64,000 nt of DNA from Litoditis marina (Eukaryota; Nematoda; Chromadorea; Rhabditida; Rhabditidae): NCBI GenBank assembly GCA_964036275.1, contig OZ038434.1:1200560-1264559 (forward strand), given 5' to 3'. A program made the translations under genes and the position numbers. Positions 39,801 to 50,874 of this stretch are shown one piece after another (the first letter of the stretch is position 1; every line of letters begins with the position of its first letter). Below the pieces are notes generated by a model. That model was given only the letters and a program-made list of their open reading frames with translations. It had not been told where the DNA came from and made no database searches.

Positions 39801-41020
39801 TAATTCGTTGAACATTTCTGTTTGAATTGGAACCAAGTTCTCACCAGGGAGCTTTTATCTTTCGATGTTTTCTTCCGTTCAGTTTTGTCCTTTAAACTCT
39901 TCTTTTTCTTCGTTTTCTTCGACTGAACACTTAGTTAATAGATCAAGTTATAAATATACTGTAGTTCGCTTCCTCAGAGCGATTGGCGCCAATTTTCGGT
40001 GATTATCAAACTACAAAAGCGCGAAAGCATGGGATCAATACTGCAAACATCTGCGTCTCTATGACCTACACTCTCTCATCGAGAGAGCTAGTGGCTCACT
40101 AATTGGCGAGGACTTGTCTGAGCCATGGAGACTATTATTTCACATTTAGCTAAGGTGCCCATTCTTTGACATGACTGATAGCATATTCCATATTCGCCTT
40201 TCACGAAGAATGATCATTGAACAAAAAAGTTGACTGACGATCAGGTTAATTACATCTACTTTTCTCCTTCACCATTTCTTGTCATCTTTACAAACTGACC
40301 TTTTTACTCTTTTTCTTCGTTTTCAAAGGGTCTCCTTGTGGCGATGAAAGTTCAGGGGACCGGTATCGATATTTCTTAAAACAATAATGAATACAAATAC
40401 AAATCCAAACATGTCCTTTCTTATTACTCTCTTTTGAATATCAAGAAACAAGGTTTTTGTTCTGCTGTACACATGCAGTAAGTTTCTAAAACAGTTTAGT
40501 TCAAGATCTTGTTTGACCAATTCAAATACCTCTTTATCCACAACATAAGTGTAACAAATTCCTATTATTTATTACAATTGTGAACGAAGCAAGTTTCAAT
40601 GGAGTTAAGCTGATATGGTAATGTTATACGAGTTCTGGATCAGATTTTATGGATTAGTCTCACGGGTGTTCTAGCCTCGGTTGTTGGTGAGGACTCCGTG
40701 GGTGATTGCGATTGCTGAGTGTTCTGAAAGAGAGAAAAGTTCTAATTTTGGACATCAGTTTGTTCACCATTTCAATAATACGGTGGTCGCCGCATATCCG
40801 ACTGTTAACAATATAGTAATAGATGAGCTACCAGAAAGAGCTCATGCAACAATGCAGCTTCCCTTATACAACTGTTTTTCATTTCCATTTATGTACTTTC
40901 AACTTACTTACATCTCACTAGCGGTTCAGAGTCAACGTTGAAGTTACTAGTTACCCCTGTTCTTCAAATTTGGGAGAGGTGGGCCTGGTTAACTGAAGAA
41001 GTGGCGAGAAAGTTCACCAT
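36896..41020 (-). CDS. K4: lysine-rich micro-exon protein of an unrecognised tandem family
   Basis: Transcript-order exons: 41020-40994 (proposed start), 40723-40664, 40374-40300, 39922-39845, 39642-39571, 38694-38620, 38122-38021, 36964-36896. All are multiples of three in phase 0; total 558 nt, 185 residues plus TAA. Content runs from Gln/Ser/Thr (NTQQSQSPTESSPTTEARTP) through Lys blocks (KTKKKSKK; SKKTKKKKSLKDKTERKK) and an acidic stretch (TTFDEEAVEV) to the family module in 38021-38122 (TVFEDINCPPSPAVIVERNR, then KLRWKDG) and a C-terminus with STYGAIISSS. No signal peptide, membrane segment or known domain is seen; it is probably disordered. The start exon is the weakest part. Another possible exon at 39053-39107 (Lys/Glu-rich, MENGLETKKKKL) has a phase that does not fit. 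Confidence 0.55.
37487..37555 (-). repeat. tRNA-derived SINE-like sequence
   Basis: On the minus strand: A-box-like TAATAGCACAGTGATTAGCG and B-box GGTTCGATTCCGG. It is close in sequence to 52738-52808 (TAATAGCGCAGTGGTTAGTG ... GGTTTGATTCCGG). The outer stem does not pair, so it is not a functional tRNA. Confidence 0.55.
37875..37900 (-). pseudogene. Remnant of a K-family module exon with an in-frame stop
   Basis: On the minus strand, CGGAAACTCAG is followed by GTAAAAGGACGGG and a GT donor, where the working module exon 38021-38122 has ATGGAAGGACGGG. The conserved Trp codon is TAA. Homology is limited to ~25 bases plus the donor. It lies between the K4 module exon and its last exon. Confidence 0.4.
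38849..38911 (+). repeat. (AG)n microsatellite
   Basis: About 60 bases of GAGA with a few substitutions, in a K4 intron. Confidence 0.9.
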
Positions 41021-41441
41021 TCGAGTAGTTTCTGTTGGTTTCTTCATGGTAGGAATCAGCTGGTCCAAAGCTTCAACGGGACGAAAGAGCACAAAACTGT
41101 AACGGGGTGAAATCTTCTCTGATTTCACGCGAAATGAAAATATACAATGCTAATAATATACTTCAACATTGTGAAATTCTACTGTATTCATGCATGATGA
41201 CTGCTTTTCATCTAAGAGATTTGCTGGGAAGTGCCTTAATTTGCTCTAGAGCAGTTACACGACACCAATTGTACTTTATACTTGGAACCTCGCAGGGGCT
41301 ATCATCATCAGGCTGACAGACCACTAGTCAAGTAAGATGGAGGCGAGGGGTTAATACTAGTGTATCTTAAACTGATTCACAGACCATTTTCACGTTCTAC
41401 CACCTGTAATGACTATTTCATTGAAATAGTCGGAACTATTT

Positions 41442-42765
41442 CAATCTCACTCTGGTGACGAAGCCATCCCGTATCTTGCATCAGGCTGTGGCGAGGGAGT
41501 GGATTTTTCAGGATTTTTCTCTTTCTCCTCTTTCTTGTAATTCTCTGCAATTCTGGATATTTCTGAGTGAGTACATGACCTTATTATGTATATTATTGTT
41601 GTTCTTCTAAATCGTTCGCTCTTCCAAAGCAGTCCTATATGGTGTATACTGCTCTATCCATAAATGTATGTAGTTTCATCACGTTGCAATTCAGTGGAAA
41701 TTTGGAATCTATGGCGTGCATTGAGAATGAACTAAAACCAAGATCAGAACCCTATAATCGATCGAAGATAAACTAAAATACCTTTATTGTCCGGATACGA
41801 CATGACACCAGCACTCCCTTGAGGTAGAATGAGGAGGGCTCCTACAAATAGGGTCCTTACGCCTCTGGTAACCACACGTTGACAGTTTCTAACAACAGTT
41901 AACAACACTCAATTTCCATGAAAGAAACTGACTTCTAACCTCAGACTCATGTTTTCATGATTCACAAGCAGTTTCCACCTGAACCGCGTTCACTGGAGTA
42001 AACACGAACATGAAACTTCCAACGACAACTACACCAACTGGTTTACTATGCAGAGATTACCCCTTGTTCTCACCCTGAGGTTTGACATGATTCTAATGAC
42101 AAGGAACAGGCCATTCCTGACTACCTACCTGAACAGGTTCATCCTAACTGGCCCCACATGAGTGCATCAACAGGTTGAAGTTCGGATACACTGCGTACCC
42201 TCGTGAAGAGGGTTCAGTTTTAACAGATAGGTTGAACTAGGTGAACAAGAGCTATCTGTAGTGATTATGGCGAAATAGTGCACATAACGGGAGATTTTGG
42301 GAAAAAGAACATATAGGTACGCTAATAAGAAAACAAAATATTCGTTCTGCGCAAATTTGAATTCGAATAAAAAGTCACCCCGTAGGGGACATCATTCCAT
42401 ATCTTGCTTCTGGTGATAAAGGTGTCTGACCAGCTCTCTCAGGACATTGCTCTTTTTATTTTTTTTTGCTACAACCTGGAGTGATTGGAAAATAGAATGA
42501 GGATAATATTCCTTGAACAACATCGAAATTACGATGTTGATCTGACTTCATGTTGGAATAAATGAGTGGAATAACTACAAGTCTGATATGTTCTAACATA
42601 AACAAACTTCGATCTATATCAACAAAAACACTGACTTTAAAAAAGTTTTATATTTGTTTGTAAGACGTGTATGTGTCACCCGATATAAAAAACATCAGTT
42701 GACTGAAATCTTACCTTTTTTTCTCGGGAAAACATGACACCGGCTCCGGGTTGAAGAGAAAGGCG
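41442..42765 (-). other. Tandemly duplicated pair of K-family 3' exons
   Basis: Two exon-like pairs lie in the same order. Pair one: 42765-42715 (RLSLQPGAGVMFSREKK, strong acceptor and donor) and 42449-42375 (…SPEARYGMMSPTG, TGA). Pair two: ~41838-41779 (…QGSAGVMSYPDNK) and ~41525-41442 (…QPDARYGMASSPE, TGA). The AGVM and ARYGM(M/A)S(S)P strings match between pairs and the stops coincide, so a segment of ~950 bp was duplicated. Pair one can splice in phase to the K3 module exon, though the acceptor of its second exon is poor and a TAA lies just upstream. Pair two fits only with another exon before it. They may be alternative or decayed ends. Confidence 0.45.
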
Positions 42766-45700
42766 CTAGTTAGACAAAAGCGGATCGTGTTAACTTTTGC
42801 CACCACACGTTTCGACAAAAACCTTGTTCGCTCCACATTCCACAACGTTCTAACAACCGAAGAACTCTGAACAACCAGAAGACGACGAACACATTTCTCG
42901 CTGAAAAGTACCCTCTGACCTTACACGACTGTTGACATACCTCAGTTGAGAGGATTAGAAAACCTTCTCAAACTGGATGTACATGAATGCTGGCGGCATA
43001 ATTCCTCCAATATCATGCAAGATTTTTATATTTTTCTTTGTTCTCTAGTCAAGCTGAGATTAAAGCTATGCTCTGAGGTCTTCATGAGAATATCTTCGAG
43101 TTTCTCGTGAATTTGCACCATTGCACGCAATCCGAGAGGAGAATGTTTTCCAAGTGTTTCAGTTCCTTGCTCTTCCCTCCATCTCTCCATCTGGTGTTGA
43201 AATCGAATTACTTAAGTTCTGGTGAAATACGGTGTTAATCCAATCAAGTTTTATGTTTCGGATCTGATGAGTTTTATTTGAGCTTGTTACAACAGTTGTG
43301 TTTATTCGTTTACAGTAAAGCTTATAAACACAAAGTACAGGTTTATGGTGCGGCGAAGAATGGTTTATTCAGTTATTTTGTCAATGTGAAAATAGGATCA
43401 CGGAGAGAATGTGTTGAATACTGCGGCAACCCTGAAACGGTTTAATTTGATCAAGAGACATTCACACGCTTGTGAACTCCAGACGTTAGATGTTGAAGAC
43501 GGATAGTTAGCGTTTTAGACACGTAAGATCTTTTTCAAATTTGAAAGTTATTCATGCCGTACAGACCATGTTCCAAGCCATACCCAAAAGAATAATTATG
43601 TTGAGAAACTATCGTTAATAGCTTGAATCAAAACAGTTCACATAAAACTAGAGAGAACTGCACGATTTAAGATTTAGACGAACAAACACGTGTGATAACA
43701 CAAGATGGCATAAAAGGTTTACTGTACATAGTTGGGTAGAATAGTATTGTTGTGTCAGACGCCTTGATTGCATGAAAATGTATTCATTCATTCAATATTG
43801 ATTAAACAGTTAAACCAACTTGATTTGTATTAAAAGCTGTACTTTATGGAGAGGCTGTTAGTATTTGTTTCATTCGTCGTTCGTTTTTTCCATGTGGCAC
43901 TGAAAATATATTAGTTTTTTAATACTATGAAAACAATTGTTCCGATCAACATCAATATGTTATTCAGACAAAATCAAATTTCTAGGGGAACTTGGCATAG
44001 TGGAGTGAACTCGTTCACAGAGCTCAAAATCTTGCAACTCATGACTCAAAATGTTTTAGTTGCACTCCTCTCTGAGTACGTATACTAGAAGATCCTGGCA
44101 CCTTCACCCCATCCTGCGTCTCCTCAAACAAACGCTGTTTCTCTGATCTTACATCCCGCCGGGATGTAAGAGACAAGAAATAGTGAGGCAGAGCGAGAGA
44201 GGCAGGATGGGATGAAGGTGCCGAGATCTTCTAGCATGCGTACTCCGGACTCACGGCTCAATAATCAATATGCATGATATGTATATACGTGTGAACAAGA
44301 ACTAACTCCATCTTTCCACTTCAGGTTGTCTTGTTTCTCGAGAACCACCGCGGGTCTGCGAGATCTCTCAATTGGTTCGAAAAGTGTGCTCTTCAGTTCG
44401 TCGTCTCGCGGCTTCTCCGTGCCCTGTCATACTTGGAATATTAGAGTATTAATGTAGTAAATAAACGACACAAAACTTTCTAATCCAACTTTCTACACTC
44501 AACTTTTGACATTTTTTGTTTCTTTTTTTCTGAATGAGTTTCTGATTACAACAAAAACTGAAGAGGGTAGTTCCTTTAAACTCCGAAACTTTTATTAGTT
44601 TTCATTTCATCCATAAAGATGAACATTTTTCCAACCATTTCAAACTCAAAATATAAACAGTGATTCAGTGATGCATTATTTGTCCACAACATTACCACAT
44701 ACCAATATCAAAGAATCTGGTGTTAGCAATCTGGACTGTTCGGGTACTTTACTCAACTGGTGTTTCTGAAAAAATGGAACAATGAAGGTTGGCCAATCTG
44801 TTGAGTTGCATGTACACGTTTCACCCCAGTATGAATTCGATGTAGCAAAAAATACATAGATTGGTGTAAATACTGCAAAGAAGAAGTACAACAGCTTAAC
44901 CTTGAGCAGAAAAGAAAACTTGCAAACTTTGGTTAGGTTAGGGGTCAGCTTGCCGTTCTTGAGATGAGTTCAAGATACAGGCCTGTCACCATTGATTCGG
45001 TTTTCTGATGCATTTATTCACTATAACATGATTCTCGAATGATGTGAGAATCAAATTCCGACAACGTACTTCCTAAGTCGTAGTGAAACTCTAGTATAAA
45101 TTGGCATTTTTGGTTGGAACGGTACTGGAGTACAGGTTGTGTGTACTGTAGAAGTACAAGTGTATAATGACTACAGTCATCGTGATGAACGAACCCCAGG
45201 CTTCTTTGAACCACTGTTTTTCTTCTTCTTTGAGAATAGTTTTTGCATAATAGTCGCCGGAGGGGGTGTTCCCTGTTCACTAACAACGTTCATCTGTCGA
45301 GATGGCTCCGGCTTTTTCTTCTCCTTTCTGGTCTGTAAAACGCAAACACTTAATCTGTTGATAGCGGACCATTAACCGTGTAACTACTATAGTTATTTTG
45401 TGTGATATACTATTTATTTTGTGCTCAGTGATACGAAACAACTTAGGTGTACGAGAACACTTCAAAGCGAATCACGAGGAAATCGAGCAACTGGAGAAGT
45501 ATTCAACAACACCAGGCAATTACTGGAACTATTCTTATTGTTTTTATTTTTATTATTCCTTCCTGGTTTTCTTGACTTCTTCAGAGCTCAATTCAAAGCG
45601 AGATCTTCTACGTGTACCCTGACCAGTCTAGTCATCCACATCCTTAGATATGTATGTCCTGAAACGTGAAAGCTTTCCGATTTCCTGGTGGCAAAATGCT

Positions 45701-47493
45701 GTAGAATCTTACCACTGAACTCTTCCTTTTCTTCTTGCTCTTTCCTGATTTTCCATCTTGGGTTTTCTCCTCACGTTTCGAGGCCTTCTTGACATGAAAT
45801 TACAAAGTAATTGAATTCAAATTCATGAAATTCCGAGATACTGGTGAACAATGAGCGGGTCCTACGGCAGAGCTCGGAGAACATAGAAGAGTACTTTGGG
45901 GAAAGTGGCTTATCTGAATGTATTTATTGTATTCTGTTCTGTTCATAACTCAGGAACTGTTGTCATTGAAAACGTATGCAATCCTATTATGAAATATATA
46001 TCAGATCGTAACGAATTGTAATCCAAGAGAGAGATATCCCAAAATTTCATTTGAAAGGCCAACATGTCAGAAAACAGCCTAGAATCTCCGGTTAGTTCGC
46101 GACCACAGACTAGAGCATTGATGTCTACTGTTGTAGTGGAGGAAACATGGATTCGGAAACTTGTTTACTCGGCAAATCGACTCGAAAAACAACCAATTGG
46201 AATTCTGTTTTCTAGTTGTACAAACCTTCACAGTTCTCTCTACCGAGAATTCAAGAGACTGGTGATAACGCGTTGGAGTCTAAAACAAAAAGGATTGGAA
46301 AGAAAAGTATAGATAACATAAATGTTTGCATAATTTGTTTAGTTTCAATGTGCCGTTCCTAGATGTTCGAATTCGAAACTAACAGAAATGTTGTTTTTAC
46401 GTTTACAGCATGTCATTTTTAAAATGTTGGCTGCAAGATGGACAAATGTGGATGAAACACGGAATAGGTTCCTCATTAGGATTGTACTCAAACTAAAATC
46501 TCGAAAACTTGCGAAATGGAACCGAGTTGGTCTTACAACCACAAGGCTGTAGTGGCGCCTTTATGAGACAAAAGTGAGGTGTATGATTGTCTTTTACAGA
46601 CCTACGGTGTAAGTTGCATTATAACTCTGTCTTTGTATCTGGTTGTTTTCTGTACAAATTCGTGAATCATGCACGTATCTAGATCAATCTAGATCAAACT
46701 ACAACGATGGTTTGGTCACTCTCTATACCGAGTTCCCATAAAGAAGTAGATGGCCGTCTACCTTGGCTGATTTCTTCGTTTTCGGCGTACTGGCTTTGCC
46801 CGACCCTTCGCCAGATCGGTTTTGCGGCTTCTGAAACCAACAAACGCCTTGAAAACAGGACTTAAATCTGTTCTATACTTTTTAATACGTTCATCTATTC
46901 GATACATGGTATCACATGGAGTTATCACAAATTTCTTGCCTCACGTATTTCGTTTGAGTAAAATCGGAGCGCGAAGAAACGGTGTTAGAGTGAACGAAGT
47001 TGAGGTTATGGCAGTACGATCCGTCAGGGTCACAGCAAACTGTTTCCTGTTTGATGAATCTCAGATAATGATACGTCGATCTTGTTATGAAACGAAAGAG
47101 CTCATTGTTCACCTTCAAGACCTTCACTTCAGTCTTCTTGTCCATGGAGCCATCTGAGTCTGCTGGATCTAAAGATAACTTAATGTTGAATTTGTGCTAC
47201 ACACTCATAACACATTACAGCATGATGACTAATCTGATTTTTGCAATGGCACATTTTCGAGAAGCTTTCCCTCTTTCAAAAAAGAGGCTCTTCAGCTAGA
47301 AGAAATCGAGTGCAGAAAGGTTATTCAGCAAGGTTGGAAACACTGAAACAATGTAAAAGTATCGGAAACTCAGTAAATATAGGCCTTGTACACCTTAGTT
47401 GTATTGAAAACCGCAATGAAGACTATGAAAGGCGAGGGTAGAAACTGAACCCCGCTTCTAGAATATCTCACCTCTGCCATCGTGCGAGAGCAT
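42375..47493 (-). CDS. K3: lysine-rich micro-exon protein of the tandem family
   Basis: Transcript-order exons: 47493-47472 (start, MLSHDGR), 47168-47113, 46830-46762, 45787-45713, 45332-45285, 45227-45195 (less sure), 44423-44307, then probably 42765-42715 and 42449-42375. The first coding exon is 22 nt and ends in phase 1, exactly as in K2. Content: DPADSDGSMDKKTEVKVLK, KPQNRSGEGSGKASTPKTKK, SKREEKTQDGKSGKSKKKRK, TRKEKKKPEPSRQM, and the family module in 44307-44423 (TLFEPIERSRRPAVVLEKQD, then NLKWKDG). The proposed C-terminus is ARYGMMSPTG. There is no signal peptide or known domain. A plus-strand gene is nested in the intron between 45787 and 46762. The 3' end is uncertain. Confidence 0.5.
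44076..44247. mobile_element. Palindromic MITE-like element
   Basis: Inverted termini TACTAGAAGATC..TGGCACC and GGTGCC..GATCTTCTAG (~28 bp, continuing into CACCCCATCCTGC/GCAGGATGGGATG), with a perfect central palindrome CTTACATCCCG/CGGGATGTAAG at ~44150-44171. Length is ~170 bp and it is non-coding. It lies in a K3 intron just 3' of the module exon in transcript order. Confidence 0.75.
46064..46552 (+). CDS. Nested two-exon gene, basic 128-residue protein of unknown function
   Basis: Exon 1 (46064-46306, ATG to AGA AAA) and exon 2 (46409-46552, ending TAG) join in phase 0 to 387 nt, 128 residues. The exon 2 acceptor is strong (TTTTTACGTTTACAG); the donor (GTATAG) is weak. The protein begins MSENSLESPVSSRPQTR, has no signal peptide, and becomes rich in Arg, Lys, Trp and Leu in helix-like stretches (EETWIRKLVYSANRLEKQ; FKRLVITRWSLKQKGLERK; FLIRIVLKLKSRKLAKWNRV). 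It lies inside a K3 intron on the opposite strand. No known domain is visible. It might be a chance pair of open frames; conservation or RNA evidence would decide. Confidence 0.4.
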
Positions 47494-47757
47494 CTCAATG
47501 CCCCTCAATCTATTTGATTGAGGTCTTCGGTCAATTAAAGCTGTATTTCAGGTCAACAATCAGGTTTCGTTCCAGTTTACTCTGTAAACAACGGGAAAAT
47601 CCCTTGTGGGGCATTCCCGGGTTGAATTTCGCCTAACTTTCAAGTATTGTCAGGTTTAGAGTGATCGGGTTACAAAGTTTTACAGTATGAGATAGTCCTT
47701 GTGAACGGAGAGCAAACCAAAGTTCCTTAGTGCGTCTAAGTGACTAAGTTAGGTTAG

Positions 47758-48187
47758 TATAGTCTTTTCCATTCCTACTGAGAGTCCTACAGTAGGATTT
47801 CGAAACTTCCAAGCCGTTTTGCTCACTTACTTTTTATCGGACGGAGAAGTTTAGAATTTTCGTACCTCATTCCCCTTCTCAGATAGAGTGAATATTCGAG
47901 AGAATTTTCCATTAACTACATTTTCAACTTTACAACAGCCTCCGGAAAATTTGTAAGGTTACTCTCTGAAGTTCAAAACCCAGTTGTTTACCAAGGTTCG
48001 CCCACCAAATTGGTCACTAGTTGATATCGAGTTGTGAAATCAAAGATTGGTGCACAATTGTGCACCAAGTTCTTGGTAAACTGTCCAAACCTTGATGCAC
48101 AACTTGGGTTTTCGGCGAACCTTGGTAAACAACTCGGTTTTCAACTTCAGAGCTGTAGGAGTCTCAGTAGGAATGGTGTGAACTATA
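47758..48187 (-). mobile_element. MITE family M1, copy interrupted by a second MITE
   Basis: Reverse-oriented M1 copy: left TATAGTCTTTTCCATTCCTA, right GTCTCAGTAGGAATGGTGTG then AACTATA. The interior matches 9595-9814 and 56190-56421 in reverse complement (CAACAGCCTCCGGAAAATTT). It is split by the element at 47964-48152. Confidence 0.85.
47964..48152. mobile_element. 189-bp MITE (M2) inserted in an M1 MITE
   Basis: Terminal inverted repeats of ~38 bp: CTCTGAAGTTCAAAACCCAG with GTTGTTTACCAAGGTTCGCC on the left, mirrored on the right (GGCGAACCTTGGTAAACAAC with TTTTCAACTTCAGAG). A CT dinucleotide flanks both sides (47962-47963 and 48153-48154), consistent with a 2-bp target duplication. The interior includes TTGGTGCACAATTGTGCACCAA, itself a palindrome. 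Confidence 0.85.
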
Positions 48188-48495
48188 TTGTTTCCCCAAA
48201 CGGGCAACAAGTTTCTCAACATGATTTTGGGGTTAACGACAACAGAACTCAACTGGCAGCTCGTAGTAGTTTTCAAACAAAGAAACGAAAAAATAACAAA
48301 TTCACAACTTGTGAGTGCACCTTATTGACTATAGCAAACACTTTGTCGATCTTATCTTCAAACACTATATCTTATCATCAAATATTTACCTAACTTATTC
48401 GTTGGAACTAAATTACACATCATTTTCGACTCGGGTCGAATCACACACATAAAACTTTGTTAGCGCTTGAGGAATCAAACTACAACTGGCAAGGA

Positions 48496-50790
48496 ATCGC
48501 GCGCAGCGCGAAGCGCTGTGCGTGATTTGTCTTTGGTCCGGCTAATGCGCGCCTTCATTTTTTTAGTTTTCTCATAAAAAGGCTCAAATTTATAAAACAA
48601 AACTTTTAATGAATTGGGACTTTTCTACAGCATATTTGCAAGTTGTGTATCAAATTTTAACGAAATCGGTTAAGTTTGAGCCGAGTTATGACGTTTTCGC
48701 TTCATCCAGAGCGCCAACTTCCGTCGTGTGTCCTTCCTTCCTTCCGTCATGGCGTGCTGTGGTGCTATCTCTGTCGCAACTTGACAGATTTGGCTGAAAT
48801 TTGGAGTGGTGATAGAACTCTTACAAAAACTGAATGACTGCAAAAAATTTTATGAAAAAAATAATTGTTCACCAAGTTAGGACCTTTTGAAATAAATGTC
48901 TCTGCGTCTCTCCATTCAGTGCACTCTCTCGCTTTCTCTGTCAGGTCGGTTAATCAGACTCACAAACTGTCTTGTAACCTAAGGTATCACTGCCCGATTT
49001 TGATAAAATTCAAACAGAATACCATCTTAACTTTAGTTTAAATATGAAGGAATCTATTCATGACGTCATTCAGGATTCTGGAGGCCAGATGACGTCATTC
49101 AGGATTCTGGAGGCCAGATGACGTCATCTTTGAAAAGTGCAAAGTTGAAGTCAAATATTTATCCAAATGATGATAATAGTTGGGAAGTGGGTAATCAACG
49201 ATGGAACTTCATCTAAACATGTCGTATTCTGGGATTCTGAAGGCCAGATGACGTCAAATTAGAAAAGTACAAAGTTGACGTCAATTTTTTTCTTCAAATG
49301 ATAATAATAGTGGGCAAGTGGATTAGTAACAATAGAAATTTTTCTAATCATTTCGTTATCTGGGATTCTGGAGGCCAGATGACGTCATCTTTGAAAAGTG
49401 CAAAGTTGACGTCAAATATTTCTCCAAATGATGATAATAGTTGGAAAGAGGGTTGTCAACGATGAAACTCCATCTAACCGTGTCGTATTCTGGGATTCTG
49501 AAGGCCAGATGACGTCAAATTGGAAAACTACAAAGTTGACGTCAATTTAAATTTATTCTTCAAATGATAATAATAGTGGGCAAGTGGACAAGTAACGAGA
49601 GAAATTCATGTAAACATTTCGTTATCTGGGTTTCTGAAGGCCAGATGACGTCATACTGGAAAAGTACAAAGTTGACGTCAAATATTTCTCCAAACTATGA
49701 TAATAGTTGGCAAGTGCGTTATCAACGAAGAAGCTTCATATATTAAACATGAAGTGTTTTGTGATGGCCCGAAGATCTCATAAGTACAATGTGCAAAGTT
49801 GGCGTCAAACATTTTTCTATACAATTTATAGTACCGCTAACATATGTTTTTCATTTGAAGCAAATATATTCTCCATGTCGTATCGTCTCTAAACCTCGAC
49901 ATTTTTGTAATGTATTGTTCGGTCTAACAAGAAAACCAACAAAGCAAATATATTAGGTTATTTTATTTGAACAAAATATAATTGTGTCACTAGGACTTTT
50001 GGATGGTGGTATGATTAAGTTAATGTGCTCAGTAAGAGATGTACTCAAAACCGTTTCGACCCTGATTTAAGACGGTTTTGGGTTTTCTCAGAGGGTTGGG
50101 TCATCATCAGTTGAACCCCTCTGAGAAAATGAAAACAGGACGAAAAGACTTACTGACCGTCTTTCTCAGAGGGGTTCAACTGATGATGACCCAACCCTCT
50201 GAGAAAACCCAAAACCGTCTTGAATCAGGGTCGAAACGGTTTTGAGTACATCTCTTACTGAGCACATTAACTTAATCAAAGCAAATATAGTTAGTTCCTT
50301 TATATTTCAATTAAAAATTTAGACATGCCTCCGGAATGTCTACAAAAGTGTAAAATTCATCAAAAAGTGGGGGACCAACAGTTGTGTAATTTGTACGAGC
50401 TACTCAAGGACGGATGAACTTCTAGGGACAATGCAACAAAAAGGGAAAAATATAGAGAGGGTTGATATGAAGTGGTGATGCCACAAAAAGGGAAAAATAT
50501 TTTGCTAACTAGCTCACGGTAGATGACAAGACACAGCTAAATAATTGTCTCGACAACAGTAATCTTGCTCAATGTTTTTAAATGTCGTAACATATCTGAA
50601 CAGAAAAGCTGTGACTTGTGATCTACCGTGAGCTAGTTAGCAAAATATTTTTCCCTTTTTGTGGCATCACCACTTCATATCAACCCTCTCTATATTTTTC
50701 CCTTTTTGTTGCATTGTCCCTAGAAGTTCATCCGTCCTTGAGTAGCTCGTACAAATTACACAACTGTTGGTCCCCCACTTTTTGATGAAT
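48496..50790 (+). mobile_element. Foldback element F1, copy 2
   Basis: Same layout as 33225-34876: GC hairpin (48496-48522), GATTTGTCTTTGGTCCGGCT, GTTTGAGCCGAGTTATGACG, a CCTTCC tract, then about six ~115-bp tandem units (49060-49700) with CCAGATGACGTCA and GTTGACGTCA. It also has an internal 116-bp inverted repeat (50013-50128 against 50162-50277) and a terminal ~180-bp inverted repeat (about 50355-50537 against 50606-50790). It lies between K3 and K2; the K2 poly(A) signal abuts its right end. Confidence 0.85.
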
Positions 50791-50874
50791 CGTTTATTCA
50801 GTCACATGATCATGAAGACAATACACAGCACACGTCAGTAAATTTCGGAAATTGTAGTTTTGACTTCACAATTG

